Origin: Himantopus leucocephalus
Lineage: Eukaryota; Chordata; Aves; Charadriiformes; Recurvirostridae
Reading direction: 5' to 3'
Length of the DNA: 64,000 bases
NCBI GenBank assembly: GCA_003993805.1
Contig: RSEF01000006.1
Span: 26,062,562-26,126,561, forward strand
This document shows positions 49,476-63,102 of this stretch, in pieces (the first letter of the stretch is position 1; each line of letters opens with the position of its first letter). The notes beneath the pieces were generated by a model, which was not told where the DNA came from, ran no database searches, and worked only from the letters and a program-made list of their open reading frames with translations. The translations under genes were made by a program, and so were the position numbers.

Positions 49476-51999
49476 GTTGCTGACTTGCAGCCTGTGACCA
49501 TCAAGGTCTTCCACTTTGTCACTTTGTTCAAAGAAGTGACAAGTTACAGCCCCTGGACTTGTACAACTGTTAATTTTTGGGCACTGTTGAAAATACTAAC
49601 TCTTGGTGACTATCATCCTCCGACCATAATTTTGGACTTTCCCAAAAACAGGCCCAGGCAGTCGGTCTACAAACCTGATTAAGTATGAAGATGCTCTCCA
49701 AGCCTTGCACAGATGAGCAGGAACCCTTCAGCCCGACATCTCCCCAACTCCAGCACACACGAATTGCTCAAATACCCACATTTCACACATCTGTTACATC
49801 CTGCCAACTTTCAGCTGGAGATAACTGAAACCTCTCCAGATTGGCACACTTGCCACAGCTGCAGCAGTCAACATGCATTTCCAACCCTCGTCAAACCACC
49901 CGAGCTGCGGATGCCACATTTGCAGTCGTGCAGCCTGGGGAGGGCTCTGAAGCAGCCCCTCCACAGTGGCAAAAAAGCCAGGTCATGATTGCAGTCACTC
50001 AGCAGCCAGGACTCCTTGGAGAGGCTGCCATGTGGCTTTGGTCTGTCAACTGCACTGCCTCTTAACTTGCAACCAGACAGCCACAGCCAGCGAGCATGTC
50101 ACCAACTCTGCAAGTCAGCAAATCACTATCACAGCGAGAAATCATGCATGCAAAAATACAGAAAACAGAAAAATGTCACACCTCTTCTAGCTGACTAGCC
50201 TCATTTCTGTCCCATGGATTTAAGGAGCAGGAAAGGCAAAAGAGGCTGAAGATTTTTCAGGAGTTCTGAGAAATCCCATCTATGGGAGAGGGATCAACTC
50301 CCATCTGCAGACCTGGCCACTCAAGAGGTCCACTGGTCCACTTGGAAACACCTGCCAGGCAGACTGGAGACCAAACTGCCTTCTCGCTGACATGGGAACC
50401 CTCCTTAGCTCAAAAACTGACTCCAAAACAACACTGAACTGAAAATCTCCTTGGCAGGGTAAATTATCGAAGCATGATTTAAAAGTGAGCTCTGAAGCTA
50501 GGGAGCTCAGCCAACTGCTGCATCTGGCCACAATATTGAGAGTCAATCCCCCCGTTAATAACCTCAGACTCCATCGAGGTGTGACATTAAATAACAATCC
50601 AAATAATATCCCAGCCATGTCACTTTATTCTTTTTCCCCTTGAAAGGACATCTGGCACACAATGCTTGGGTTTTCCCTCATCCCAGGGAAACCAGCAACA
50701 GCATTTTCCATGGGTCTCTGTTCCTTAACCAGGGAATGGAAGGGATGCAGTTAGTTCATGCATGGCTCCTAACATTTTCTCAACTAGCTGGACTCCTATC
50801 CCCTTCTCTTCTCCCCTCTCCCACGGACAAACACAGTTGCTACAATCAGCTTGTAGCTGGGGAGGGAAGGAAATGCCATTCCTGTTGCTGCTGCTCCAAA
50901 ACCAGCAGCTGACAGTGGCAGACTGCAATGCACCTATGACCTCCTTTAGAGAGGTGAAGGCACCTCTCCCACCTCACATACAAACTCTCCAAGAACAAGT
51001 ACCTCAGTCTGGACACATCTAGCTATGGAAACAGTCTGTAGTTTCTAAACCCAGCTCAAGGAGAGCTTCCTCTGTGTCCATACTCTTGCATGCACATTCA
51101 CGACCCCTTTCGAAGAGCAAATTCAAGGCCACTCCAGTAATGCACTATTACCTGTTTTCAGGTTGACACGAGCTGAATTTCTCTTCCAACTTTGTGTTCT
51201 TGTGATTCTTCCAGCGGCCAAGAAACCATCTTTTCCCCAGAAGGAACTGCAGAAATGGACTTGGATATCTATCACAGCTCCAGCAACCTTATCAAACTCC
51301 TCACCACAAAACCAGGTACGACTCAGACCAACTCAGACAACATCTAGACTTTAAGTCCTACCCTCAAGCGTGCACAGGGCCAAAGGCTGTTGATGCCAGT
51401 GGGACGGATGTGAGAACGGAGACCGTGAGAGGCCGAATCTGAACTATAACTGTGAAACATCAGAGTTATTTCCTAAACATGAGAACATAGCCTTAAAAAG
51501 AACCATACCATTTCCAGAGGAAAACTGAATCGAAGCTACACCACTGAAATGGAGTCACTGCTCCAAACGTGTTTGGAAGCTCCAGTCCAAGAACCAATAC
51601 CACCACATCACTGGCTCAAAGCCGAGGGGACGGCACCTGGAGGTGAGGTAGGTGGGAGAGGCTTTTCCAAGAAGGGAAGAAAAACACTTCAGGAAAAGCT
51701 TGTGCTGAGGTCTTAATGAAACAAGGAGGTCAAATGCAGAGGGAAGTCACAAGGAAACATCCCTCAGGAACGCTGGCATCGGCACACACAGCTGGGAAAG
51801 GCAAATTTGATATTGCCAGGCACAAGATAGAAGAAAAATTGTTTTGGAGGCCAGATTTTTTTCAAGAAAAAAAGAGAAAAATGGCTATAAAATAATGCAT
51901 TTTCATACCAAATTTATTTCGAGCCTTGGGCTGCAGACAGCACTCTCCTACTAACTGCCAAGCTGGCTACTGTGTTCCTCTTCACTCTGCAATCCTTAT

Positions 52000-52130
52000 T
52001 TGATTGGCAACATACTATTTCAGAGCTATAAAACCCTCCTGGAACATGCTCCCAATAAACTGAATTCCTTCTCTAACTAATCATTTTATTTGCCTAATTA
52101 TTAGCAGCACTTGGAACAAATTAGACACCA
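52000..52130. other. AT-rich block resembling a conserved non-coding element
   Basis: The words ttatttgattggcaacatac, aataaactgaattccttctc and atttgcctaattattagcag appear in a repeat-free stretch. It is a small candidate for a sequence-conservation check; no other evidence. Confidence 0.25.
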
Positions 52131-54719
52131 CAGGCAGAATCCAACAGGGTTCGGTCCCTGCCCAGCAGCTGTTTATACACTGCGCTATGAAGGACCAGGG
52201 CTGAGGTCTCCAGCTCAGCTCCTCGTGCTGAGGCTCAGCAGCAGAACAAGCAGAAGTCTACCAGCAGCGTGCTGGGGAGCTGCCTCCCGTAGGGCATGAT
52301 GTGTTCCCAAGGTTAATAACGTCTGACTCAACTTCTGTGTCCTACCTTGGCCTAGAAATGAAGCTCTCTTTGGGTACTTGCCTTCAAGGAGTAGTGAGTC
52401 CTGTCTACCACTTCGACACAGTAAGGTACGCTTTTATGAGGTGCAATGTCCCTCTGCAATGAAGAAGTTGCCCTTTGGCAGGAATGAGGCAGAGCGGTAG
52501 CTAAAATTTCCCCATACAAAGCAAACAGAAAGTACATTCCCTGCATTTCTCTAGCAGCAACTGGAGGCATAACCTGGATGCAGTATCCAGGAGACTGAAC
52601 TGTTCTCCGGCCCATATGGAAGCAGCACCAAAAGGGCAGGTCTAGTTAAACCCAGATAAAACCCATTCTAGGGGAACCTTAGAGGAGAGACTAAAATTCA
52701 GGAGTCAGAGGACACTTATTCACAGAAACGAAGGGCAAACAGGTTTGTGAAGCAAGTATCAAGAGCACATTTATACTTAAATTAACCTTTCAGGTAACAC
52801 TGAAATAAAACTAATACGGACCAATATTAAGAGAGCACGTTGCTGAAACGCAATAGCATAGCAGTGCACCTCACTCAACCAAAGCTGCCCCTCCAAGCAG
52901 CAGAATAAACTCGCTGGAGCCTCTTTGTAGCACGCTCAAATTCTCCAGGATATAAAAAGCCTGTTGACTCGCCTGGCATGGGGGGACAGCAGCTCAGTCA
53001 CGCACAGGGATTTTCTCTTAAAACACTTCTTGTCCCCCTTGGTGTGCAGGCATACAGACACACACGGTCTCCCAGCCCAGCAGGGATGGGATATCCCAGT
53101 ATTAAATGCTTCAGAAACTTCAAACGCTAGTCACGTCTGATGGGGAGAGCAGCACAGGCTTCAGCATCACGGAGGAACGAGGGCTTCCTAGGTCCCAAAT
53201 CCACCTCCTACTCCACCTCCTCTCCCATGGAGCCTGAGGTAGTATTTCCACTAAAGTCTTGTGTTTCCATATGCCCATGGCAAAGGCAATCCTGGGACGA
53301 ACCTGCTCTGCACAATGTGCAGAGGGCAACAGAGATGTCCCCAGAACAGGGAACATGAGCTTTAAAATAATCTTATGGGGGAAAAAAGGGACAATATCCT
53401 GAAGCATAAAACCACTCTAAGCACATTCGTTTCACAGTTGCTTGAATATAAAGCCAAGCCCTGGAGCTCTGCCAGCCAGTCAGTATTTTTACGATCATAT
53501 CAAAGCACATGATAAAAACAAAAAGCTTAAGGTCAAACCCAGGGCCAGGATTAGTAACCAGGCTGAAGTGAATAGCATGATACGAGGTCTGAACAGGATC
53601 CTCTGATCACAGGCACTTAAAACACGTCTGTTTTTTTAGACAGACAGCAGTCATGCCTGAAACCTGTGTGCCAGATTCCTCCTTCAGCCCGTTCAGGTGC
53701 GGAGGGCTTTGTGCAAAATCTCTAAACCCTCTCCACCAACAAGTACCAACAGAGTCTGCAGCTGTCTCGAGTCACGTACATCACCCAGAGGAGCACCCTG
53801 TCCAAGCTGTCTCTTGTCACTATTTCAGTCCTCTGCTGCAGACACTGCCCCTGCCAGGGCTGCTCCCCACAGCAGCGGAGTATTCCCGAGCATCCCTGCA
53901 TTAGGTGCTATCCAGGTTATGACACGTTCACAGGCTGGAGCCTGCAAGCACCAGGAGAAGAGAAGGGTGCCCTTCTGGGTAGGCTTCAGGTTCTTACCAA
54001 GAGGACTAAAGACAGATATTTTTAATTTATTCAGTATAAGGAATCAGTCAACTTCTGCCGAGGGATTTAGCACAAGCAGCAGAGATTGAGACCAAGGGGT
54101 CCTTTCATGCTACTTCAGAAACTGTTGAGAAAGGGCACCCATCGCAGAGCAGGAGATCCCGACCCCAGCATCGCCCATGGCAACTCCCTCGGTGACCAGT
54201 GGCAGCAGAGACACCCTGAGCGAGCCGCTTGGGAGCCCTGCTCTGACTGTGGCTGGTTTCCCAAAAGCCAGCACAGTCACCACAGGGTTACAAGATGGTT
54301 GCAGAGCTGGGATGCTACTTGCTGCCACTGCTGCAGCCCAGAGCACAAAGGGTTTGCAGTAGCTCCAAGCTGAAATGCCTGGAATTAGAAACCATCAGAG
54401 ACACCTTCTCACCCTGCGGTATCAGCACTCTGTGCCTCTGTCACCTTTGTCCTGACAAGGCAGGAGGCAGCAATGAGGGCACGCGAGATGGGGAGAGATG
54501 GGGGCACTGGTGGGTGGTGGCACATCTCGGGCTGCCCGGCAGGAGCTGAATGGCTCTGGCAGGACCTGGTGCCACCTCCTGCCATTGCAGTCCCCTTCTG
54601 CACAGCCACAGAGCCAGGGCATCCAATGCAGACCTTACTTGCAGCTAAATTTCTCTTTTATCCAAGAAGACCGGAGGCTTCCCTATCGAATAGTCTCCAA
54701 GAGTGAATTTTAATGGAAG

Positions 54720-55290
54720 AGATCAGAGAGAAGCTTAAAGCTCGGGTTGTTTGTTTTAAACACTGGATGTTCCCTTGGCTTGGTTATTTTGGCCTTTGGT
54801 TAAGCTCCCTTTTATGTTACACATAGCGATAATTTCTTTTCTATGGCAAGGCTGATCAGAACTGGGAGTGATTTCCTTCCAAAATATTTTTTTTTAACTA
54901 AATGACTTATTTGTTGCATTCAGTATTTTTCAACAGTGCTTTTAGTTTCTGCACAAGATGCAGCATTTTATTCCAAAGGACATAGATTCAAATAAAATCT
55001 AAATTCTACCTGTCTTTCAGCAGGAAAAACATCCTTTTTTAAGGTATTAGTGTTGATTGAACACAAACTGCAATGACAGTTCTTCAGTTCGTGTTATTTC
55101 ACTAAAACAAAAGTTAAAAATGCACATTTTTTTTTAGCCACAATGGTTTTAACTGCAGACAGGAGCTCTCCCACAACAGGAATTAAGTACAATTTGGGGA
55201 CTACATTATGCACAATGGGGGTTTTTGGTAAGTAGATGTTACAGCGACAAATTTGCACATAACAACAAAATTACAACTGGAAAAAAGTAC
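54720..55290. other. AT-rich block resembling a conserved non-coding element
   Basis: The T-rich, repeat-free stretch includes tttggttaagctccctttta, aaatgacttatttgttgcat, taaggtattagtgttgattg and aactgcagacaggagctctc. No open frame of note crosses it. A regulatory role is inferred from texture only. Confidence 0.27.
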
Positions 55291-56401
55291 TGAGGGAGGG
55301 AATGACTGGGAATAAAAAGAGAAAATCACGCTCGTCCTTGTTCAAGCTGTCCACGATCCATCACTCGTGTCTTTAAGCTCTGACCTTACTTCAACACAAG
55401 CTGCCATAAAGCTCTCATCCTGCAAAGTGCTGAGCATGCTCTGCTCCCACGCACCTCTCTCTGTCACCAAGGCTCAGTGGATTTGGGGAGCCCCAAAAAC
55501 ACATCGAAATTGCAACAAACCTCACTTCTAGACTCTGCCACAGGCAAACTGTAATTTTGATTAAAGGACCAAAATTTCTAGCTCCCTCAAGCAGCCTCAG
55601 CTCCCACTCTCATTTTTCTTTTGATCCATCTTCCCCCTTAATCAGATTTTTTAAACAGCTCACGGTGTCATCTTCTCTCCTTCCTGACATCATCTGATCC
55701 ATGGGGCTTGGCTGGGGCTAGACTCAAAGCACATCATACAATATTATGCCACCTCTGATGCAATGTGTCTCTGTGAGAGATGATGGGGTTAGACCGTGCT
55801 TTTGCACAAAAGCGGAAAGTAATTTTGGGGAAGAAAACGTGAAGAGGAACTTTTCCAGGAACAAATTAACAACCTGCCACAAACAGCATATGCAATAGTT
55901 TCCCTATTTCCAGCTACAGCTTGTCTGATGTAGCGATTAAAAAAAAGCCATTTTTATGGGGTGGTTTGGACCTTGTCCCTTATTTGAAACTTCAGCGGAT
56001 ATCAGCAGAAAGAGCACAGGTCTGACCATGCTGCAAAAAGGAGACGTAGCCTTACCCCAGGATATACTTTGCATCTAGCAAATCCCAAGGGTGCTGTAAC
56101 ATGTGGCTCCAGAAACCCGGTGTCACTGCTGTTACGTTCCCAGGCAAGGACAGCTGGGCAGGGATCAAATCTAAACCTGCAAGTACTGTCTCCTTGTGAC
56201 CACAGATATCACTTGTACAACCCCATGAAGGCACCTCCCATTCCCTAAGCTGAAAGCATCTGACAAAGATGGAAGAACACCATCATATCCCCCAAAACTG
56301 AAGTAGGAAAAAGTCAAGGAAAAGGCAGTAGCTTGCATCAAGCTAATAAACACCAGTGGCCACCCATGGCCTTCATGAAGGTAATTTTGCAACTCTGATT
56401 T

Positions 56402-56432
56402 AAAAAAGAAAGAAGAAAAAAAGAAAAAAAAA
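56402..56432. repeat. Purine-rich A/G tract
   Basis: The tract aaaaaagaaagaagaaaaaa and its continuation is simple sequence. It sits immediately left of a MIR/L2-like remnant starting at 56441. Confidence 0.85.
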
Positions 56433-56440
56433 TAATCAGA

Positions 56441-56512
56441 CCACAAGTGATTTGCCAACAGTCACACGGCAGTCTGTGGCAAGGATGAGGACAGAAGCCA
56501 TGCCTCCTGACG
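56441..56512 (+). mobile_element. Ancient MIR/L2-like repeat remnant
   Basis: The stretch aagtgatttgccaacagtca, then cacggcagtctgtggcaagg, then atgaggacagaagccatgcc, then tcctgac follows in order the amniote repeat phrase 'gtgacttgcccaaggtcacacagcaagtcagtggcagagccaggactagaacccaggtctcctgac'. This is the best-supported old repeat in the window. Whether it is MIR or an L2 3' end cannot be settled by eye. Confidence 0.75.
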
Positions 56513-57599
56513 CTTGAGTCGCTATGAGAGATGTTTCACCACAGCTTTTTCCCCTCAGAAACTGCTCTGACGGAAGCCCCAGTTCAAATATCCCCCTCTT
56601 CAAGGGGCTGAAATTTCAGAGAAGATGAGCCCTTCCATGCAAACTCATCCTCAGGCTGTTCTTCTTGTTGCCTGGAGGAGACAATGCTGCTTCTGTCCTA
56701 AAGGTGGACATTAACAAACCAAAGAGATTGGTTTTGAGCCAGTTACATGTGCCCGTGGCAGACCAAATGCCAGACAAGGAAAAGCCAAAGTATTTTGGGT
56801 TGCCTGTCCAACTGCAGGCTTTGAACACCTAAGTTTGCTTCTGTGGACCAGCTTGTGAATCCCAGAGACAGGAGGACCATGACACCTTAATGACACGGCA
56901 TGGGGACAGGCAGCCCCAACACAGCTCAGAGAGAAGCACGCATGCCAAAGTTGGCCTTGAAGGGGCAGGGTAGATACTGCAGCGCAAACCACAACATCCA
57001 GGTGAGAAATTAAGTAAATACACTGAGCTCTGTGCTGTCCCAGCTACACACACCCAGGGCCACAGCCAGCTCACACACACCTACACAAAGTGCTATCACA
57101 GCCAAGACCCGCTTTCTGTGCCGAGAACAAAGATTAAAGCAGTCGGATTTTCTTAGAAGTTGCCGATGATTTTTAATGCTCAGCATTCATGAAGTCAGAT
57201 AAGTGAGAGTCCAAAGAGTTGCTTCAGGTCACCCCAGAAATGTGCCAAGGCAGGGACCCCCAAATTTGAGACACGCACTGCCCGTGCAGGGCTTGCATTT
57301 ACTTTCCTATCTCGTCTTCTGGGTTGCAGCTCTGGAGCATGTAGCAGGAACAACTCAGAAGATGCCAATTTATAAAGAAGTATCTCCAAAACAGACACCT
57401 TTGCACTCCATCTATGCTGAGCACCACTACGGAGCGGGGCAGAGCCTCTGACTGCTGTCACCCCTCCTAACCAGGGAGTTTGTGAGGATGCCCACGTAAG
57501 ATGTGCAAATGTATTTTCGGTACTAGGTAAACCTTCCCTCAGACCATCCGACGTACACACACACAGCCAGGTCAGATGGACTGAGGACACTCATCAACT

Positions 57600-58200
57600 T
57601 GTTGCCTCCTCCCATCCAAAACAGAGGAGAAAATAGTATTGACCCTTTAAATTGTTCTGAGCACTAATGAGCCCCGTTAGAGTGCGGTGCTGAAGCTGAC
57701 TGTTGCCTCTTGCTAAGTCTTATTATAACTGTAAAATTAAACAGTTCATGTTAAAAGTGGTAAAATGACTCCCACTTCAGAACACAGCTCTCAGGGGAAA
57801 AAAAGAAAGTTTGCAATTTCAGCAGGGCAATGCATGAGGTTGTCTCTTAATTACCAAAGGAAAGGCAGCTGGTTCAGTTCCCGCTATCTTGATAATTTTC
57901 CTCTCTTTGATGTCTTGATCACATCTTTTGAACAACACGCTTGAAGCTTAACACTGCAGAGAATACTTATTTTCATAATGAAAAGGAAATATTTTGCTCC
58001 ATGCATAATATTTAGTTATCCCGATAGGCTGCACTGATAGGGCTGCATATATTGTGTTTCCAAGCTAACGCTGAGTTTAAAAGAGGCCTGCAGGGTAGCG
58101 CAAGACATCTATGTAAATGATAAATAAGTAATCGGTGTACGTGTCTAGCATCCTTTAAAGTGGTATCAAATGGTTTCTAATAAGAAAGATACGAGCACCC
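57600..58200. other. AT-rich block resembling a conserved non-coding element
   Basis: This is the most conserved-looking texture in the upstream intron: ccctttaaattgttctgagc, actaatgagccccgttagag, tctcttaattaccaaaggaa, gcataatatttagttatccc and tgtaaatgataaataagtaa. It contains homeodomain (taatta-type) and GATA-like words and no repeat signature. The enhancer suggestion is inference. Confidence 0.35.
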
Positions 58201-58649
58201 AAAACTTTCTTGTCCTAAGGCATAAAAAGGAAGTTCACTTGTTTCCCATTTTAGTTTTAAAAGTTAATGTTTCTAGGCCATATGAAAATGATGTTAAGCC
58301 TTTGCACAGCGTGACAACATACCTACTGTTGTAGAACACACAGAACCAAAAACTCTCTCCACTTCCCGCAGATGCCAGAGACAGCCAAAAATCTGGACCA
58401 AGGACACAGTTTTGAAAGCTGCCAATAACAGGCAGGGGTTTTGCGAGAGTCGCAGGGATCTGTAGAAAATACATTTGTACGTTCCTTTGCACTACGCTAC
58501 AGCAACGCAAAAGCAGGAGGACGACCCAGCTACACACACAGAGCACCAAATTCCTCGAGAGGCGGCTAGCCCCATGCGCTGGGACAGCAGCACTCTACAG
58601 CTGCCTGCAGTTCAGAGCTCTTTTCTTGATAAACGGGCCCCATTCAAGA

Positions 58650-58740
58650 TGGGCTGCGATTCAATTGATCCTAACGGTGTAAATTCTAATCTGAAGTCAA
58701 TGAGGCTATCCCTATCCGGCTGCACACCAGAGTAAGGGGT
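58650..58740. repeat. Possible old amniote interspersed repeat fragment
   Basis: The stretch gggctgcgattcaattgatc, then ggtgtaaattctaatctgaa, then gtcaatgaggctatc, then gcacaccagagtaag resembles dispersed amniote DNA with the words 'gtgtaaatctggagtaactcc' and 'gaagtcaatgg'. Family uncertain. Confidence 0.35.
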
Positions 58741-61059
58741 AGTGAATCGTGGAGGAGAACTGGCTAAAACGATGTTCAGAGATAGGAAAAAAAGTCTCCA
58801 AAATGTTTATGACCTGGGCAGAAAGTTTAGGGCTATGGCAAGCACTCAGTCTTTGCTCTAATTCTCCACGTACAAGCTAAGTCTTGATATTACAGGTTAC
58901 ATTCAATCTATCTAAACAAAACCTAGCTGCGGAGGAGTGACTTCAGGATGTAGACTTTATTTTAACCATAACACCCATTTCCTCACTCTTTTCACTTTAA
59001 ACCAGATGTTTTTATATTTGCGTGTGTGACATTTACACTTAACAATGCAGACTCTGGATTTGCTGAAACAGGGAACAAAACCATGATTAAACTACTTCCT
59101 ATATGCAAAGGCACTTTGAACATCGTGTGTGTCACGGAGACTGGCGAGTCGGAGGTGCAACCACTGCCTGGCTGAGGTCAGACATGCTTCAAGCTGCAGC
59201 TGAGGCAGCTGGCCACCGCTCACCATCACCCGTCGCTACCCCTTCCCTCCAGCGGTTACCACCACCTCACATCTGCCAGAAGGACCAGGTGTGCCGTCCC
59301 TTGAAAATCCAGATGAGAAAAAGCCTACAAGGAAATGGGCTCTAGTTAATCCCTGTTGTTTTGGGAGAAGGGAGGGTGCCAGGGATCAGATTTGCGGGAG
59401 GATGTGACCTCTGGCCAGGAGTAGCTGGAAGTGATGACACTTTACCCCAGCACAGGATAGCATCCCTGAGCACAGCCCCAGGCTTCCACTGACAGACAGA
59501 AAAGCTTCTCTTCCAAAAAAGGAAATAATGTGGGACTTTTTTTGCTCCCTGAATTGGCTAACCACAGCCTCGGGGAAGTGCCAAGACAAAGCGGGTACAG
59601 GGAAGAGGACGAGGGCTGCTTTCAGTGGCAGCTGCCCCTGTATCAGCAGCACTGTCACCCTACACAGCAGGAGCCTGACCAGACCCATCTGGTCCTCCGG
59701 CAGAAGCTGCATGGGGTATTACAAAAGGGACATATACCACACTCCTGGATAGGCAGCAACAAGCTGAAATCACTCATATGAGCAACACGTGTCAAAGGAC
59801 AGGGACATACACCTTCCCAAGCACCCCCTGCTCTCAAGAGATGCAAGTTTGAGATTGAAAAAAAAATCCAACAAAATTTAAAGGGTTAAAGTGCATCAGC
59901 AGCACTGCAGCTGGAGACAAGACCCTTGGAGCAACCCTCTCCAGCCCAGGTCAGAGACGTGTCTGGAACAAGTCTAGGAGGAGGGAGACAAAGGAAACAG
60001 TCCCCAACATCCACAAAACTGCAGAGGTGGTCTGTCACAGACATTGCTTTGGTGCAGCAATGCCGGGGCCCTTTCTGGGTGGGTTACTGCCCTACAGATG
60101 GGCAGGGCTGTCATGGGTTTGTGGCTCAGACCAAGGTCCTCTCTCCTGCACTCTGTTCACCAGCCCACCTGAGCTCTATTAGCAACCAGCAAGCTTTGGA
60201 CATGCGGCTAAGACTGCAGCTGTCTCTAGCCCCCCTAGCAGAATTTTGGATCCCTTTCTACCAACATGCATTTGATACCTTCTTCCGTGCCTTGTAGTTG
60301 CCTCACTGCAGAGCAGCTTCCAAAACTTCCTCGCTTTCATCTTCAAAAAAACCCACAACTTTCTATCCCACTTACGGATGCTGCAGAGACAGAGCCAGAC
60401 TGGGGCCAGCCCAAAAATCAGCTCAGGTTCCTGTCCCGGTGACACCAGCCTCCCATGCTCTACTCATCCCTTCTCCAGTGAGCTCCAAAGAGTGGAGAAA
60501 GGCTGGGACCAGCATTAACACACACCAGACGAGGCAGTGGGAGGCAAGGGAAGGCACTGCCTGGGTGTGAGCAACGCTCATCCTGCCCTTAGAGGAATGG
60601 TAGGAAGGAAAGGCCACTGCCCTCCATAGTCTTCCTCACAGGGCGCAGAAGAGACATACACAGACCCCTGGCCACAGTTTCATCCTCTAATTTAGCACTG
60701 CATGGAGCAGAACTCTGTCCAGCCAGCCTCCAGAACTAAAAATAGACCGAATTTTGTTGCTAAGACAGCTCCCCACAGTCACAGAGCCAGCCAGGGGCTC
60801 TTCTCTGCCTCGCTGTCCCCTGACAGCTGAGCTGCCGAGGAGTTGGGATGTGCCGAAGGAGCCATCACAGCTGCAGGGCCAGCTGAGAGCCTGGGAGAAA
60901 CTGAGCCGGTGCATTCTGCAAAATTTTGTGGAACAGTTGCTCCAGCAGCTTTAGTTTCTTGCCCCCTACACGCACAGATCTTCCCCAGCACCAGACAGCC
61001 CATGTCATTTTTATCAGTATAAGTTTGTGCTACCTGGGGGGAACGCTAAGCATGCAGCT

Positions 61060-61830
61060 GAATTCTGATTTTAAAATTCTTGTTTATTAGAAAATTACAT
61101 TTCTAGTGACCTAACCATATATTTCACTAGAAAAGATTGAGTTTTAGGGCATCCTTTGGAATATTACTATACCTTTAAATAAGACTGAAAGAAACACTTG
61201 GTGTGTTGGAAATTTGGCCAATTTTCAGCAACAGTAATGATAATAGTATTTATATCCTGTTCTGCCTTCTTCCAGCGTGAAGGAAAGCTCTTACACACAG
61301 CCTAAGAGGACAGCAACAAACACAGGATAATAAAACCACAGATTGTTGAAATACAAACACACTCAAAATAAATCAAATTAGGAGTTGTAATTTGAGAGAG
61401 GGAGGTATCTCAAGTTGTGGTAACAGACTCTACTGCTGGCAAATCCATAGCACTCTATGGCCAGAATCATCATTAGCATTCATCTTTACAACAATCAATT
61501 AAACCAGGGCAGAAATTAAAAGATCTTCCCAAGGAAACCCAGTGAAGCAGTGAGAATTGCAAAAGAGACCTTTGATTTACCCTGAATTCACCAGACGAAT
61601 CATTTCATGTTGAACAAACACCAAACCACACCGAAACACTGAAGAGACTCAACCAAAAGCTCCCAATCCCTGAAGCCATTTCAGACAGCTCACTAAATCA
61701 TGCGAAGATTGATCAGATACGTTACCAAAGTGCTATGATTTTCCTTATTACATGTATTCGCTAATTCACGGCAACTTTGCATAAACCTTGACTTGCATTG
61801 CAAGACAATTTGACTCAGTTCTGCTGCAAA
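61060..61830. other. AT-rich block with possible conserved elements and an old repeat remnant
   Basis: The AT-rich intron here includes attcttgtttattagaaaat, gacctaaccatatatttcac and ggaatattactataccttta. Within it, about 61505-61560 (cagaaattaaaagatcttcc, then caaggaaacccagtgaagca) vaguely follows the 'gttaagtgacttgcccaaggtcacacagc' repeat phrase. No coding pattern is seen. Both interpretations are weak. Confidence 0.25.
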
Positions 61831-63090
61831 AAAAAAAGCAAATTTGCTCTACCACGTATTTGAGCAGACTATGAGTTTGCGGGCAGAGTGAGCACCCCAC
61901 TACTCATCATGCACTGTTACTTATTAAGTTGCAGTAAATTGCTCATGCGATTTAAACAGAGATCAAAGGGAGACCAAAGCCCACCCCTGTAATTTTGGCA
62001 ATAGCATCTCTTTGCAAGATCACTGTTGAGCATGTGAAGTCAAAATCACTATTACAGCTCACTGCTCAAGCATGAGGAACCTCAATTCCTCTGCCCAGCA
62101 AACCCCCACGGACACAAGCAGGAATCCAGCTGCAGCAGAGTTAACTGGCAAGAGTCAGTTGGGGTTTTTCCTCAGCTGCACACTCACAGTGCAAGAGAAC
62201 TAAGCAATTATTGAAAAATCACCTGGGAGAAAAGACTGCAGAGGGAACAGTTTTGCAATAAATGTTCTTAATTGTAACCCCCTTTGTATAATATTTAAGC
62301 ATTACAGTAACAACAAGCCTAGTAAGTATTTCATAGCCAGACTTACACCACTGAATGTCACCCTCTCTCTTTCTAAAATAAATGACAGCTATTGGCAGTC
62401 CCCCCAGCTCAACTCCTCCTGCTAATCCCCATCTGCCAACAAGGTAACATATCCTCAAGAAATGGGCCCAGCCTCTCAGGATGCTTAATGTTGTCCCCCC
62501 TTACCACTTTATCCTTTGTTTCCGCGCCTTCATGGGCACAACATCTCTGGGGTGGCTGGAGAGGGAGCTGGGCACTACCTGTCAGACCCATGTGCTTGTA
62601 ATCACATCTGATATGACATAGCTCATTTTACACTGAAAGGTCCCAACTGTGTGACTGCCCAGGAGATCTTTTTTCTTGTCTCCTGCCCAATGAGTTGGGA
62701 GCACTGACTCCAGTCCCTCAAACTCACTGCTAAAATGATGTGATCCTTAAAGTGTTCAGCAATAACCTAAGAGAGCAGTAAGGATAACCCTTGTCCACAC
62801 CCCAGATCATATTCTGGCAGTTAGAGCAGGGGACGGACAGCCAGGGTCACCTGATACTGGCCAAGATTAGCAGAAGGGATGTTGAGTTGTGAAGCTCAAG
62901 AACTCCCAGGAACAGTCTAGTTTCCAGCACACAGGCACTCAGCACCTCCTGAGAAAACAGTCTAGGACAGGCCTCTCAAAACCCCAGACAAACCGCAAAT
63001 CCATTCTCTCAGGGCCACTCTTTCCTAATTTCACTACTGATCTGCTCAGTAACAACACACAAGCCATGCCAGGTCTTCCATCCTGCAGGC

Positions 63091-63102
63091 AAAAAAAAAA
63101 AA
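63091..63102. repeat. A12 homopolymer
   Basis: Twelve consecutive A residues in intronic DNA, a simple repeat without a recognisable retroposon body. Confidence 0.9.
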
